In this document: one piece after another, positions 1 through 9,306 of the stretch | How the letters are laid out: each line of letters begins with the position of its first letter | Position numbering within the stretch: the stretch's first letter is position 1 | NCBI RefSeq assembly: GCF_000472525.1 | Contig: NZ_AWZT01000001.1 | Span: 675,802-739,801, forward strand | DNA: 64,000 bases | Direction of reading: 5' to 3' | Origin: Paraburkholderia dilworthii | GTDB lineage: Bacteria; Pseudomonadota; Gammaproteobacteria; Burkholderiales; Burkholderiaceae | Notes under the pieces: generated by a model | What the model saw: only the letters and a program-made list of their open reading frames with translations | The model's database searches: none | What the model was told of the DNA's origin: nothing | Translations under genes and position numbers: made by a program

Positions 1-315
1 CAGGCGAAGGCGCACGAGAAGGCGTACAGCGAACTGCGCACGCTGGCCGAGCAGTGGATCGCACATGCGAAAGAACTCAAGCAGCGGCTCAGCGCGACCA
101 ATCAGAAAGTAACTTTTCTCGACGCGCGCAGCGCGGCCGAGGTCGCGCTTCTGCGCCGACTCTCGTCCGAACTGGAACGGCTGAAACCGGACCACGACCT
201 GGTATCGCGCGATGCGCAGCAGAAACTGATCAGCGCCGCGCTCGCCGAACGTCTCGAACAGAAGGGCTATCGTTACGATCCGGCAACCGCGGTGATGTCC
301 AAAATCGAAGCTTGA
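1..315 (+). CDS. C-terminal part of an unidentified coiled-coil protein (partial)
   Basis: The first frame is open from base 1 to a TGA at 313-315, giving 104 residues without a start, so the gene begins upstream of the window. The translation is rich in Glu, Lys, Arg, Ala and Leu with heptad-like spacing (for example HAKELKQRLSATNQK and LRRLSSELERLKPD), which suggests a long alpha-helical or coiled-coil tail. I see no catalytic motif and do not recognise the family. It is followed by about 200 bases without a convincing gene. Confidence 0.65.
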   Translation, partial: QAKAHEKAYSELRTLAEQWIAHAKELKQRLSATNQKVTFLDARSAAEVALLRRLSSELERLKPDHDLVSRDAQQKLISAALAERLEQKGYRYDPATAVMSKIEA

Positions 316-516
316 CGCCTTTGGCCTCTGTGCGGGTTGCGCTGCACGTTACCCATCGGCGCTCTGGCGCACAGGCGCTCAGGCGAGCGATCGCGTGAGC
401 GTGACCGGCGGAATCGGGGGCGAGTCGAATCGCAAGTTGCGGTCCGCAACGAGGATGCCGAAGGGCCGAGGTGTCTGCGGTGCGCGCGGTTTGTTCGCCG
501 TTTGTTCGCAGTTTCG

Positions 517-819
517 TTATAACGGCTTCGGCGCCGAGCCTTCGTCGTCGACACTATGGCTGCCCGCTCCCGGCGGCGAGATCGTGTCGCGCAATTGCGT
601 CTCTTTCGGATCCTTCGGCACGACCTTGTCAGCATCGGCTTCGTCGATTGTGTCGAGCTGATTGCCGCCCGGCGTGCGCGGCGTGCCCGGTGTCGGCGAT
701 GGAATCGGTCTGGGCTGAGCCGGCCCCGGCCCGGACAAGCCCTCTTGCGAAGGCGTCGACGGCGAGGGCGGCGTGGCGGGATCGTTATTCGAAGAAGAGG
801 AATCTTGCTGCCCGGTCAT
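517..819 (-). CDS. Small proline/serine-rich, probably disordered hypothetical protein
   Basis: This encodes 100 residues with a good ribosome binding site (AGGAG about 7 bases before the ATG at 819). The composition is low-complexity: a Ser/Asn run near the N-terminus, then repeated Pro-Ser-Thr-Gly segments (TPPSPSTPSQ, PRPIPSPTPGTPRTPGG) and an acidic middle (DTIDEADADK). There is no signal peptide, membrane segment or recognisable domain, so it is probably intrinsically disordered. Overlapping open frames on the other strand have Arg-rich, shadow-like composition. Function unknown. Confidence 0.6.
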   Translation of the reverse strand: MTGQQDSSSSNNDPATPPSPSTPSQEGLSGPGPAQPRPIPSPTPGTPRTPGGNQLDTIDEADADKVVPKDPKETQLRDTISPPGAGSHSVDDEGSAPKPL

Positions 820-941
820 GGGTTATCTCCTGGGTGAGGTCGTGGCGCGAAGGCCATGTGGTGCAATGCGTACGACAAGCGCAGCACGCGCCGTTCCATC
901 GGACCGTGCTTTCACGATTGCCTACGCCTGGATGCCGGCCT

Positions 942-1718
942 TCAGCGCAACACACGCGCGACTAGCGGCAGATGATCCGACGCGACGCGCGCCGGCTCGC
1001 TCCGATCCACCTCGATATCGACGAGGCGCGCGGCCGGATGCACCCACACGCGGTCCAGTGCGAAAGCCGGAAAGCGCGACGGAAACGTGCGTGGCGCAGC
1101 CACCCGGCCAAAGCGCGTGAGCAGCGCGCGCAGCGGCCATCCCCAGACGAACCATTCGTTCAGATCGCCGAGCAGGATCACGGGAAGATCGGGCGTATCG
1201 AACGCCTCGAGCAGCAGCCGCACCTGCGCGCGGCGTTCGCGCGCCGACAGGCCCAGATGCGTCGCGACAATCCGCATCACGCCATTGCCGGTGTCGATAT
1301 CGACGTCGAGTGCACCGCGCGCTTCGCGGCTACCGAACGACAGGTCCAGCGTGCGCACCGCGCGCACCGGCAGATTCGTCAGCACCGCGTTGCCGTAGCG
1401 CCGGTCCGGACGGTCGAGCGTCGGGCCCGGAACCGCATGCATGCCCGTCAGGTCCTGCAATTCGCCCAGCACGTCGATGCTCGCCGCGCCGCCGAGCGGC
1501 ACTTCCTGCAATGCGACGACATCGGCCTTTAGCGCCGCGATCACCTGAGCGATGCGGGCCGCCGAACGTTTGCCGTCCGTGCCCACCGCGCCGTGAATGT
1601 TGTACGTGACGATGCGCAGCGGCTCACCCGCGTGGTTTGCATGGGCCGGTCGCGTTCGCGCGCGCGGCGCGGGCTGTGCTTCGTCCAGCGTCAAGGTCTC
1701 GTTCGCGCGCCCGCTCAT
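942..1718 (-). CDS. Endonuclease/exonuclease/phosphatase (EEP) family protein
   Basis: This 258-residue protein has the EEP-fold landmarks: TYNIHG at about 38-43, the metal-binding Glu in LQEVP at about 70-74, LLGDLNEW in the middle and SDHLPLV near the C-terminus. EEP proteins are Mg-dependent phosphodiesterases or phosphatases acting on nucleic acid, sphingomyelin or phosphoinositides; the substrate cannot be read here. The frame is open upstream, but the ATG at 1718 overlaps the stop of the phospholipase D gene by four bases (ATGA), which is the natural translationally coupled start. Pairing with a phospholipase D-like membrane protein points to lipid or membrane-linked phosphodiester chemistry (inference). 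Confidence 0.85.
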   Translation of the reverse strand: MSGRANETLTLDEAQPAPRARTRPAHANHAGEPLRIVTYNIHGAVGTDGKRSAARIAQVIAALKADVVALQEVPLGGAASIDVLGELQDLTGMHAVPGPTLDRPDRRYGNAVLTNLPVRAVRTLDLSFGSREARGALDVDIDTGNGVMRIVATHLGLSARERRAQVRLLLEAFDTPDLPVILLGDLNEWFVWGWPLRALLTRFGRVAAPRTFPSRFPAFALDRVWVHPAARLVDIEVDRSEPARVASDHLPLVARVLR

Positions 1719-3919
1719 TGCCGCCTCACCAGCATGCGCCTCAACACAAGGGACATGGAAACGAGCGCCACGCCGATTGCCGCGACCAGCAGCAACGAAA
1801 AAGGCGTCGGATGCGTGAGCGCCGCGACGAGTTGACGGGCGAACGTTGTCGCGAGCACGACGCCCGGCGCCATGCCGAGCGCCGTGCCCACCATGAAATC
1901 CCAGAAGCGGATATGCGATGCGCCCGCGGCGAGGTTCACAATCGAGAAGGGCGCGACCGGCACGAGCCGCAGCACAATGACCGCGACGAGCCCTTTGCTG
2001 CGCAGCCGTTCGCTGAGCTGGTTCAATCTTGCACCCGCCAGTTCCCGCACGGCGTCGCGGCCAAGCCACGCACCGGCGGCCCAACCCACCGCCGCGGCGA
2101 TCAGCGTACCTGCGAGCGCGTACGCGGCTCCGGCTATTGCACCGAACACGAGCCCCGTTACCGCGATCAGCAAAGTCACGGGCACCGACAGCAGCGCGGC
2201 GACCGCGTACATTGCCACCACCGCAATCGGACCGAAATGCGTGGCGGCGAGCCGTTGCGTTTCGGCGCTCAGCTTTGCGAAGCTCAACTCGTGGCCGAAC
2301 GGCGTGAAACGCCAGACAATCGTCAGCGCGACGACGCCCAGCGCGAGCGCGCCGAGCACCAGAAGTTTCGCAACGACCGGACGATGCGTGGGCTCGGGCA
2401 AGAACTGCGCGAGCAGTTCATTGGCCGCAATCGGCGCTTCCGGATCGAGAACGTGAACGCGGTCGGCGATGTCGCGCAGTTCGGGCGGAACCTCCGGCGT
2501 CAACGTTTCGAGCGTGCGCGCCGAGTCTCCTTTAAGGCTCGCAATGGCCGCGTTGAGACGGCCATGCAGCGCGAGCGCTCGCTTGACGTCGGCTTCGCTC
2601 GAATCGAGATGTTCGGCGAGCAGGCGGTTGCGAATGCGTGCAATTGCCGCTTGCCGGTCGGGATTGTCGCGCGCGTCGATGACGATGCAGCACTCCGAGT
2701 CCAGCACCATCGAACGATTGTTCAGGTTGGCGCTGCCGATCACGAGCAAGCGCTCGTCTACAATCATCATCTTGCTGTGCACGTTCACGAACTGGCCGTT
2801 CGGGGCGTCGACAGCGGGCGCATACATTGCATAACGGCCGTTGCTGTCGGCGGCTTTGAGCAGCTCGTGCAGACGGGCGCGCAGCACGCCCATTGTCGCT
2901 TCCTGGAGCCAGCCGCTTTGCCGGTAAGGGCACACCACGGAGAGGTCGGGGCCGTCTTGTTCCGCGATACGTTTTTGCAGCGCCGAGCCCACCGAATTCG
3001 CCGTGAAGTACTGGTTCTCGATATAGATGTTGCGGCGCGCGGCGGCCACGGCGGCGAGGTGCAGCGCCTTTACCTGCTGGATCGCCGGTCTGCCGTCGTA
3101 GGCGGGCTCGGTAAGCGAGATGCCGAGCTCGACATCGGCGAAATCGGGCTCGATGCCCGACGGCCACAAATCCGTGCGCGGCGGCGGCTTGCCGTTGAAC
3201 GGCCGGCCGGCCTTGCCGCTGCGGCGCGAACGGCGCCAGCGCTCGCGAGCCAGATGCGCGATGGCCGCCGCCGCGGGGCCGTCGAACATCAGTTGCGCGT
3301 CATGCATCGGCTCGTAACTCGTCTTGCCGAGATTCTTGCGCAGCGGATCGCCGGGTCGGTGCTCGGGCGTGTCCCACCGCGAGCCGGTGAGATCGATGCC
3401 GCCGGTGAACGCGAGGCTGTCGTCGATCACGACGATTTTCTGGTGATGCGACGCGCCCAGCGGATGACGGCCGTCGAGCCGGAACGAGAGGCGCCGGTGC
3501 GCGTGCCATGCCGGCTTGTACGACGGCAGCCATTCGCGCTCGAACGCGTACAGCATCGCGAAATCCCAGCCCAGCAGATAGATGCGCAACTGCGGATTCG
3601 CGTCGAGCACCGCGCACAGGAACTCGGAGAGCTTCGGGGGAAAGCCGTCGTTGACGCCGCCGGGAACCAGTTCGATACGGCTGTCGATATCCCATCCGAG
3701 GATGAAGATCGAATGGCGCGCGCGCGGAATCATCTCGCGCAATACCGCGTAGTAGGAGGCCGCGTCGATCAGCACGCTCGCGCGGTGCGCCTTCAGTATC
3801 CATTCGCAGGTCGAGCGAGTGTCCATTACCTCGCCGTTGTGGGCGACAGGCGGCGCGTCGGCGGTGTCGCGCGACGGCGGATCGAGCAATTCGGATTGCA
3901 TCGGGTCAGTTCGACTCAT
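1715..3919 (-). CDS. Phospholipase D-like protein fused to a VTT/DedA-type membrane domain
   Basis: The protein has about 734 residues. The first half is a phospholipase D superfamily domain with two HKD motifs, HHQKIVVIDD at about 158-167 and HSKMMIVDE at about 381-389, the signature of cardiolipin synthase/PLD transphosphatidylation. After a linker, the last ~200 residues form a multi-pass hydrophobic domain with the SNARE-associated/VTT (TVP38/DedA) pattern, including GLVFGAIAG and LRLVPVAPFSIVNLAAG. So the catalytic domain is tethered to the inner membrane. The start is uncertain: ATG at 3919 or seven codons... later at 3901 both fit, and the frame is open to 4147. It overlaps the downstream EEP gene by four bases. 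Confidence 0.85.
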   Translation of the reverse strand: MSRTDPMQSELLDPPSRDTADAPPVAHNGEVMDTRSTCEWILKAHRASVLIDAASYYAVLREMIPRARHSIFILGWDIDSRIELVPGGVNDGFPPKLSEFLCAVLDANPQLRIYLLGWDFAMLYAFEREWLPSYKPAWHAHRRLSFRLDGRHPLGASHHQKIVVIDDSLAFTGGIDLTGSRWDTPEHRPGDPLRKNLGKTSYEPMHDAQLMFDGPAAAAIAHLARERWRRSRRSGKAGRPFNGKPPPRTDLWPSGIEPDFADVELGISLTEPAYDGRPAIQQVKALHLAAVAAARRNIYIENQYFTANSVGSALQKRIAEQDGPDLSVVCPYRQSGWLQEATMGVLRARLHELLKAADSNGRYAMYAPAVDAPNGQFVNVHSKMMIVDERLLVIGSANLNNRSMVLDSECCIVIDARDNPDRQAAIARIRNRLLAEHLDSSEADVKRALALHGRLNAAIASLKGDSARTLETLTPEVPPELRDIADRVHVLDPEAPIAANELLAQFLPEPTHRPVVAKLLVLGALALGVVALTIVWRFTPFGHELSFAKLSAETQRLAATHFGPIAVVAMYAVAALLSVPVTLLIAVTGLVFGAIAGAAYALAGTLIAAAVGWAAGAWLGRDAVRELAGARLNQLSERLRSKGLVAVIVLRLVPVAPFSIVNLAAGASHIRFWDFMVGTALGMAPGVVLATTFARQLVAALTHPTPFSLLLVAAIGVALVSMSLVLRRMLVRRQ

Positions 3920-4166
3920 AGAGGTCCATGCGACAGTCAGTGGCAAACAGGGATGCAAGGGGCATTCCACGGCTGGGCGGCGCGCCGCGGTCGCGAGTGC
4001 GAAATCGCTTATCGCTTTGAAAACGACTGGCGCGTGTAGTTGCTCTACGCCGTTTGAAATTTTGGCAGACGTATGGCGCTTATCGTCGGGCAAGCCGCGC
4101 TGGCGCCCGTGGCGCAGGAGGCATGCGCTTTGCACTGCACAAAGCATCCGGTTTCAGGAGCGGTTC

Positions 4167-5414
4167 ATGAATTCGAACGCCGCGCGGCTTGCCGCGCAAA
4201 GTTGCGGAAACCTGCATAGACACGCGCACGGCTTTGCGACAAGGCTCGTTTGGGCTGCGCTATTCGCGGCATCGTGCCCGTCGTTCGCGGGCTCGCTGAC
4301 TCAAGCGCCGTATGGCGTCACTGCGGACGGTCATACCGTAACCCGTTACACGCTGACGAACGCGCATGGCATGACGGTCAGTTTTCTGAGCTACGGCGGG
4401 ATCATCAGCGAGATTCGCACCCCGGACCGTCATGGCCGCATGGCGAATATCGTTCTCGGCTTCCGCAGTCTTGCCGACTATGAAAAGTTCAACGGCAACA
4501 TCCATTTCGGCGCACTGATTGGACGCTACGCGAATCGCATTGCCGGCGGACGCTTCGTGCTCGACGGTCATACGTGGACGCTGCCCACCAACGATCCGCC
4601 GAATACGCTGCACGGCGGTCCGTCGAGTTTCGATGCGAAGGTGTGGACCGTGAAGCCGGTGAACTCGTCGAACGGCGCGAGTGCCGAACTGAGTTATGTG
4701 AGCCCCGATGGCGAGAACGGTTTTCCGGGCACGCTAAGCACGCATGTGACCTACACGCTAACGGACGACGACGTGTTCCACATCGACTACCGCGCGAGCA
4801 CAGACAAGCCGACCGTGGTCAACCTCACCAATCACTCGTATTTCAATCTGGCGGGCGAGGGCAGCGGCAGCATCGAGCGGCAGACCATCCAGATCGCTGC
4901 TTCGCGTTATACGCCGACCGATTCGACGTCGATACCGACCGGCGAACTGGCGAGCGTTGCGGGAACGCCGATGGACTTGCGCAAACCAACCGTTATCGGC
5001 GAGCGGCTGCGCTCATCGTTCAACCAACTGGTCTATGCGCACGGCTTTGATCAGAATTGGGTGCTCGATGAGCAGGCTAATGCGGAAAACGCGGCGGAGA
5101 AGTCGATAAACAAGTCGGCAAACACGACGCCGCGCTTCGCTGCCCGCGCGGCCGATCCGGCGAGCGGCCGCGTGCTCGAACTCTATACGACGCAGCCCGG
5201 CCTGCAGTTTTATACCGCTAACGGTCTGAACGGCAGCGTGGTCGGCACATCGGGCACAACGTACCGTCAGGGCGACGCATTCGCGTTGGAAGCCGAACAT
5301 TTCCCCGATTCCCCCAACCAGCCGTCGTTTCCGTCGACCGTGCTGAGGCCCGGCGAGACGTTGCACCAGATCACCGAGTGGCGTTTCAGAACGCTAGCGG
5401 GCGCCGGCAAGTGA
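4167..5414 (+). CDS. Exported aldose 1-epimerase (galactose mutarotase)
   Basis: Aldose 1-epimerase interconverts the alpha and beta anomers of hexoses. The 415-residue product has family motifs LIGRYANRIAGGRF, NTLHGG, NLTNHSYFNLAGEG (the catalytic His region) and a C-terminal LEAEHFPDS containing the catalytic Glu. The ATG at 4167 follows CAGGAG at 4155-4160, and residues 1 to about 41 form a long signal peptide with an Arg/His-rich start, a hydrophobic stretch and a likely SFA-G cleavage site. The enzyme is therefore probably periplasmic, unlike the cytosolic E. coli GalM. A residue stretch near 315-330 rich in Asn/Ala looks like an insertion. It stands alone, with no sugar operon beside it. 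Confidence 0.88.
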   Translation: MNSNAARLAAQSCGNLHRHAHGFATRLVWAALFAASCPSFAGSLTQAPYGVTADGHTVTRYTLTNAHGMTVSFLSYGGIISEIRTPDRHGRMANIVLGFRSLADYEKFNGNIHFGALIGRYANRIAGGRFVLDGHTWTLPTNDPPNTLHGGPSSFDAKVWTVKPVNSSNGASAELSYVSPDGENGFPGTLSTHVTYTLTDDDVFHIDYRASTDKPTVVNLTNHSYFNLAGEGSGSIERQTIQIAASRYTPTDSTSIPTGELASVAGTPMDLRKPTVIGERLRSSFNQLVYAHGFDQNWVLDEQANAENAAEKSINKSANTTPRFAARAADPASGRVLELYTTQPGLQFYTANGLNGSVVGTSGTTYRQGDAFALEAEHFPDSPNQPSFPSTVLRPGETLHQITEWRFRTLAGAGK

Positions 5415-5691
5415 GCGCCGGCCGGCGAGACGCCCCGCCTGAAGGGTGCCAGCCTGATAACACGACTGCGTGCCGCTCGTCTGAGAGATCACGGATAACG
5501 GCCGCCAGCCGTCGCGCCCCGCATGCTTCGACGCGAGCGTCAGCAAGCCTTCCTGGTCTGCGATCACCTAATCGGCGAGATGCGGATCAGACTAACGGCC
5601 GCTTACAAAGCACTCGATGCAAGGTTGCGAGCGCGGCACGCGTTATGCGAACTGTCCAGACGAAGCTTTTCCAACTGGCAAGGAGATGAAT

Positions 5692-5925
5692 ATGGCTCAG
5701 CATCCGGCTCGTTCGCAGAACCACCGTCATCCCGACGAACCGCGCCTGGAAGAAATTGCACGTGCGCTCGAAGGCGCCAAGTTTCCGACCACGCGTGACA
5801 AACTGGTCGAGTTCGCGCAGCGCAAGGGCGCGGACGGCGAAGTCCTAGCCGTGCTCAAGCGGATGGGCGATCGAAACTTCGACAGCGTCTCGGCTGTCGT
5901 TCGCGAGGCATCGAACGTCGAATAG
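5692..5925 (+). CDS. DUF2795 domain protein
   Basis: This is a 77-residue protein. An AGGAG at 5681-5685 lies directly against an ATG at 5686 and six bases before the ATG at 5692, so I chose 5692 (MAQHPARS). The core from LEEIARALEG to VSAVVREAS matches the short helical DUF2795 domain found in many Burkholderia and actinobacterial proteins; the domain has no established biochemical role. A basic, disordered N-terminus of about 20 residues precedes it. Flanking genes are unrelated. Confidence 0.8.
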   Translation: MAQHPARSQNHRHPDEPRLEEIARALEGAKFPTTRDKLVEFAQRKGADGEVLAVLKRMGDRNFDSVSAVVREASNVE

Positions 5926-6025
5926 CGCGGCGGCCAGGCCGTTATCAGATCGCGGCGCTTGCGCAGGCTTCGTCATGCAATGGCGCGAACCGGCGAACTG
6001 GGCTTCCGATCTCGAAGCCCAGTTG

Positions 6026-6703
6026 TCACGACCGGAGGAAATCGCCGGAATTGAGCACCAGCGCAAGCGCGCCAACGAGGATGAAACTGACGGCCCACAC
6101 GGCATCGAGATTGAACCAGCTTCGCGACACGAATTTCAGCCCCAGATAACGGTAGACCAGCCACGCGACCAGTCCGCCCGCGAGCACCATCGCGCCGGCA
6201 TGCACGCCGGAGACCAGCAAGGCCATGCCAAAGCGCGCCTCCATCAATTTTTGCGCTGCCTGGTGCGCGCGGTCAGCGTCGTCGGCGCGGCAAAGGCCCA
6301 GGTAAATCGGCACGAGCATCAGCCCCGCGCCGTGTGCAATCGCTATCGCGAAGGACCATAGCGCGAGCCGCGATGGCGCGATCCGTGCGAGCGCACGCGG
6401 ATGACGCCGCCAGAGCAGCAGAAATACGCCGAAGGCGATAACGAGCGCGCTCGCGCCCGCCTGGATCTCACGCTGCCATGCCAGCACGACCGCGAGCATC
6501 GCAAACGGCAACACCACCAGGAAGATCGCCAGCACGTGTCCGGCCGCGAGATAAAAAAGGGCGGTGAACAGCGCGCGCGCCCGTCGTTGCATCAATGCGT
6601 TCGATACGGCAAGCGGCCAGCCCATGGCCGGATTGGCGCCGTGATAGCAGCCGCTTGCGACGACCGCGAGCCAGAGGCCGGTCTGCGACCAACCGCCGCT
6701 CAA
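6026..6703 (-). CDS. Integral membrane protein beside the SBP56 gene
   Basis: This 225-residue protein has six or seven predicted hydrophobic helices, for example ALFYLAAGHVLAIFLVVLPF and AVSFILVGALALVLN, separated by short basic loops. His residues near the helices (SGCYHGANPAMGW, LAAGHVLA, AIAHGAG) could bind a metal or heme, but that is speculation. Its ATG overlaps the stop of the SBP56 gene by four bases, so the two are translated from one mRNA. The family is not one I can name; coupling suggests a membrane partner for SBP56-linked sulfur chemistry. Confidence 0.75.
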   Translation of the reverse strand: MSGGWSQTGLWLAVVASGCYHGANPAMGWPLAVSNALMQRRARALFTALFYLAAGHVLAIFLVVLPFAMLAVVLAWQREIQAGASALVIAFGVFLLLWRRHPRALARIAPSRLALWSFAIAIAHGAGLMLVPIYLGLCRADDADRAHQAAQKLMEARFGMALLVSGVHAGAMVLAGGLVAWLVYRYLGLKFVSRSWFNLDAVWAVSFILVGALALVLNSGDFLRS

Positions 6704-8106
6704 ATGCCCACCGACGGGTAACAGAACGAATCAGTCGAGCAGTCTCCGCCTTCGAGGCGAATCTGGTGAGCCCGGTAGCCATCGGGAAACCTCACCCAGA
6801 AATCGTCGGCGAGCGTCAGGCCGCCGCCCGAATCCGCATGCGCCATAACCTGCGCCGCGGGCACGCCGTTCGGATAGAACTGGTTGTCCCACGTCGAGTA
6901 AAGCGAGTTGGTCCAGTACACGCGCCGGCCGTCGCGGCTAATCTCGACCATCTGCGGGCCGCCCGCGAAAGGCTCGCCGTTCGGATGCGGCGTGCGCCGC
7001 ACAATGCCGCCCAGATGAACCGAACCGGCGAGCTTCGGCTTGCGCGGCTCCGTCACGTCGTACTGGCGCATTTCGCCGGTGCCCCAGCAGGCGACATAGA
7101 GGAACTTGTCGTCGATGGAAAGATCGATGTCGGTGACGAGCGGCGGCACCGCGCCGAACCCTTGCAGCAACGGCGGCAGCGACGCCGGATCGGCCGGCTC
7201 GGGGGCAATGGTCGCCGTCTTCTCGATATGGAACTGGCCGCCTTCGCGCCACCATGTCCAGATCGAGCCTTCGAGATTGGTCGTATCGACCACCACGCCG
7301 ATAAAGCCGTACTCACGGGCTGGATCGTGCGCGGGACGCACTTCGAGCGCCATCTGATGATTCGCGCCGAGGTCTATCGTCTGGACATTGCGCCGGGCGC
7401 GCAGATCCCAGAAGTGAACCGCGTGCCCGTACCTGTTCGACAGAAGATCCTCCGGCACGATGCCGTTCTCGAACTGCGGCGGCAACGCCCATTCGCTCGA
7501 CACCATGTAGTCGCGCGGCAGATTCCACCAGAAATCGTAGTGTTTCTCCTGCAAGCCGCGATCGATTTCCCAACGGCCCAGCACGTCGAACGTTTCGCAG
7601 TCCATGATGAAGATGCCAGGCGGCCCGTCGGTGCCGTCCGGTCCCGCGCCGCCAAGCGTGCTGACGTAAATCCCCTCGGGTCCGCAATGAACCGTGTGCG
7701 GCCGCGAGTATCCGGTCTTGCGGAAGATCTCCTCGGGCTCGATGATCTTGTGAATCCGCGCCTGCGTCGGATGCGGCTTCGTATCGACGATGTAAATGCG
7801 CGACGAGCGCATACCCGGAATGATCAGAAAGCGCCGTTCGAGAAACGCGTGGCCGGTCAGCGGCGAGAGCGCCGACGAGCAGGCATTCCAGCCGAAATGA
7901 TGGAATTCGTCGCCTTTGTTCGGCACCGGCACCGTGTGAACCACCTGGCTATAGGTCGGCGATCCGGGTTTGACGTCAATCACGGCGAGCGCATCGGGCT
8001 GCGAGAAATCGGGGCTGAGCAGCAGCGTGTACGCGTATTCTTCCGCGGGGGCGTCCATCGCGAGTTTCGGCGACGCGTGGAAGGTAGGATCGGGGCGCAT
8101 ACCCAT
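6700..8106 (-). CDS. SBP56-family protein (selenium-binding protein / methanethiol oxidase)
   Basis: The 468-residue product matches the SBP56 family over its full length, with motifs such as HHFGWNACSS, SRPHTVHCGPEGIYVS, DFWWNLPRDYM, DIDLSIDDKFLYVACWGTGE and GGPQMVEISRDGRRVYWTNS. Members form beta-propellers; bacterial MtoX oxidises methanethiol to formaldehyde, hydrogen sulfide and peroxide. GAGGAG sits about eight bases before the ATG at 8106, and no signal peptide is visible, so this copy should be cytosolic unless partner-exported. It is coupled to the membrane protein downstream and lies about 200 bases after a sulfonate-binding protein gene. Methanethiol oxidase activity is family knowledge, not shown here. 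Confidence 0.88.
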   Translation of the reverse strand: MGMRPDPTFHASPKLAMDAPAEEYAYTLLLSPDFSQPDALAVIDVKPGSPTYSQVVHTVPVPNKGDEFHHFGWNACSSALSPLTGHAFLERRFLIIPGMRSSRIYIVDTKPHPTQARIHKIIEPEEIFRKTGYSRPHTVHCGPEGIYVSTLGGAGPDGTDGPPGIFIMDCETFDVLGRWEIDRGLQEKHYDFWWNLPRDYMVSSEWALPPQFENGIVPEDLLSNRYGHAVHFWDLRARRNVQTIDLGANHQMALEVRPAHDPAREYGFIGVVVDTTNLEGSIWTWWREGGQFHIEKTATIAPEPADPASLPPLLQGFGAVPPLVTDIDLSIDDKFLYVACWGTGEMRQYDVTEPRKPKLAGSVHLGGIVRRTPHPNGEPFAGGPQMVEISRDGRRVYWTNSLYSTWDNQFYPNGVPAAQVMAHADSGGGLTLADDFWVRFPDGYRAHQIRLEGGDCSTDSFCYPSVGI

Positions 8107-8304
8107 GACGGCTTCTCCTCTGTCTGATCGGGGCGCGGGCTTGCCGCCGGAACGCGCTCCGGCTTTAGATGTAGTTCACCGCGGCGCCGAGAGCAACCGG
8201 AACTTTCATGGAGCTTGCCCGCATGGACGTCGGCAGCGCATGGTCCGGGAACGAGCGCCTTTAAACGCTTCGTCGGCGGACATCCGATGTCCGCGCCTGC
8301 ATCG

Positions 8305-9306
8305 TCATGCAAGATCCAGTGGTCCGGCCCTCAGCACGTCGACGTGTTTCGGAATCAGACCGAGGTCGAGGAACGCATCCGCAATTAGCTGCTGCTCGCC
8401 GAGAATCGCGCGCGTGATGCGCTCGGTGCCGAACTGCTGGCGGGCCACGACAACATCCACGACCGCCTTCGGCAAGCCCCACAATTGCGCGAGTTCGCTC
8501 GACAGTGGGTCCTTGTTGCGGCTGCCCCATTGATCGACCTTTTCGATTTCCTCGATCACGATCCGTATCACGTCGGGATTCTTCGCCGCGTAACTCTGCG
8601 ACGAGAAGTAGTAGCCGCGATTGCCTACCACGCCGCTCGCGTCCGCGAGTACGCGCGCGCCGAGCGACTTCTGCGCGGCAGCAAAGAACGGGTCCCAGAT
8701 CACCCATGCGTCGATGGACGCGCGCTCGAACGCGGCGCGTGCGTCGGCCGGAGCGAGAAAGGCCACGTTCACATCGGCGTATTGCAGGCCATGCTGACGC
8801 AGCAGCTTGACGAGAAAGTAGTGAACGTTGCTGCCTCGATTGAGCGCGATTTTCTTGCCTTTCAGATCCGCTACCGAGCGGATTGGGGAGCCGGGCGGCA
8901 CGAGCACGGCTTCGGATTGCGGACGGGGCACCGTGGCTGCCACATAGACGAGCGGCGCGCCGGCCGCCTGCGCGAAAATCGGCGGCGCTTCGCCGACATC
9001 GCCGAAATCGATCGAGCCGACGTTCAGTGCTTCGAGTTGCACGGGGCCAGCGGCGAACTCCGTCCAGCTGACCGATACGTTCAGCGGCGCGAGCCGCTTT
9101 TCGAGCGTGCCGCGCCCCTTCAGCACATTCAGGTAGCCCTTCTGATTGCCGATCCGCAATGAGCGCGGTGCCGCGGTTTTTGGCGCAGAAGCCGGCGCTT
9201 GCGCAAAGGAAAGCGGCGCGGCCACGGCGGATGCGGTGGCAGCCGCCGCGCCGACGGAAAGCTTCAGAAAAGTGCGGCGGTTGCGTGGTGTTGTTATCGT
9301 GGGCAT
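8305..9306 (-). CDS. Tat-exported aliphatic sulfonate/taurine-type ABC substrate-binding protein (orphan)
   Basis: The product has 333 residues. The N-terminus carries a twin-arginine motif (NRRTFLKLS at about 9-17), a hydrophobic core and SFAQA, so it is probably exported by Tat. The mature part resembles SsuA/TauA/NMT1 binding proteins: LRIGNQKGYLNVLKGRGTLE, SWTEFAAGPVQLEALNVG, KGKKIALNRGSNVHYFLVKL and AWVIWDPFFAAAQ. SsuA proteins deliver sulfonates to the SsuBC transporter, but no ATPase or permease gene is adjacent. Its position upstream of SBP56 suggests a role in organosulfur use (inference). Confidence 0.83.
   Translation of the reverse strand: MPTITTPRNRRTFLKLSVGAAAATASAVAAPLSFAQAPASAPKTAAPRSLRIGNQKGYLNVLKGRGTLEKRLAPLNVSVSWTEFAAGPVQLEALNVGSIDFGDVGEAPPIFAQAAGAPLVYVAATVPRPQSEAVLVPPGSPIRSVADLKGKKIALNRGSNVHYFLVKLLRQHGLQYADVNVAFLAPADARAAFERASIDAWVIWDPFFAAAQKSLGARVLADASGVVGNRGYYFSSQSYAAKNPDVIRIVIEEIEKVDQWGSRNKDPLSSELAQLWGLPKAVVDVVVARQQFGTERITRAILGEQQLIADAFLDLGLIPKHVDVLRAGPLDLA

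Noticed and set aside
1637..4039. 800-codon open frame on the plus strand
   Set aside because: It is antisense to the PLD-VTT gene, with Arg/His/Gln-rich composition typical of the complement of GC-rich coding DNA and no domain or binding site.
8163..8222. 19-codon mini-ORF upstream of the SBP56 gene (product starting MRASSMKVPVALG)
   Set aside because: It has no clear ribosome binding site and does not resemble a known precursor peptide; too weak to call.
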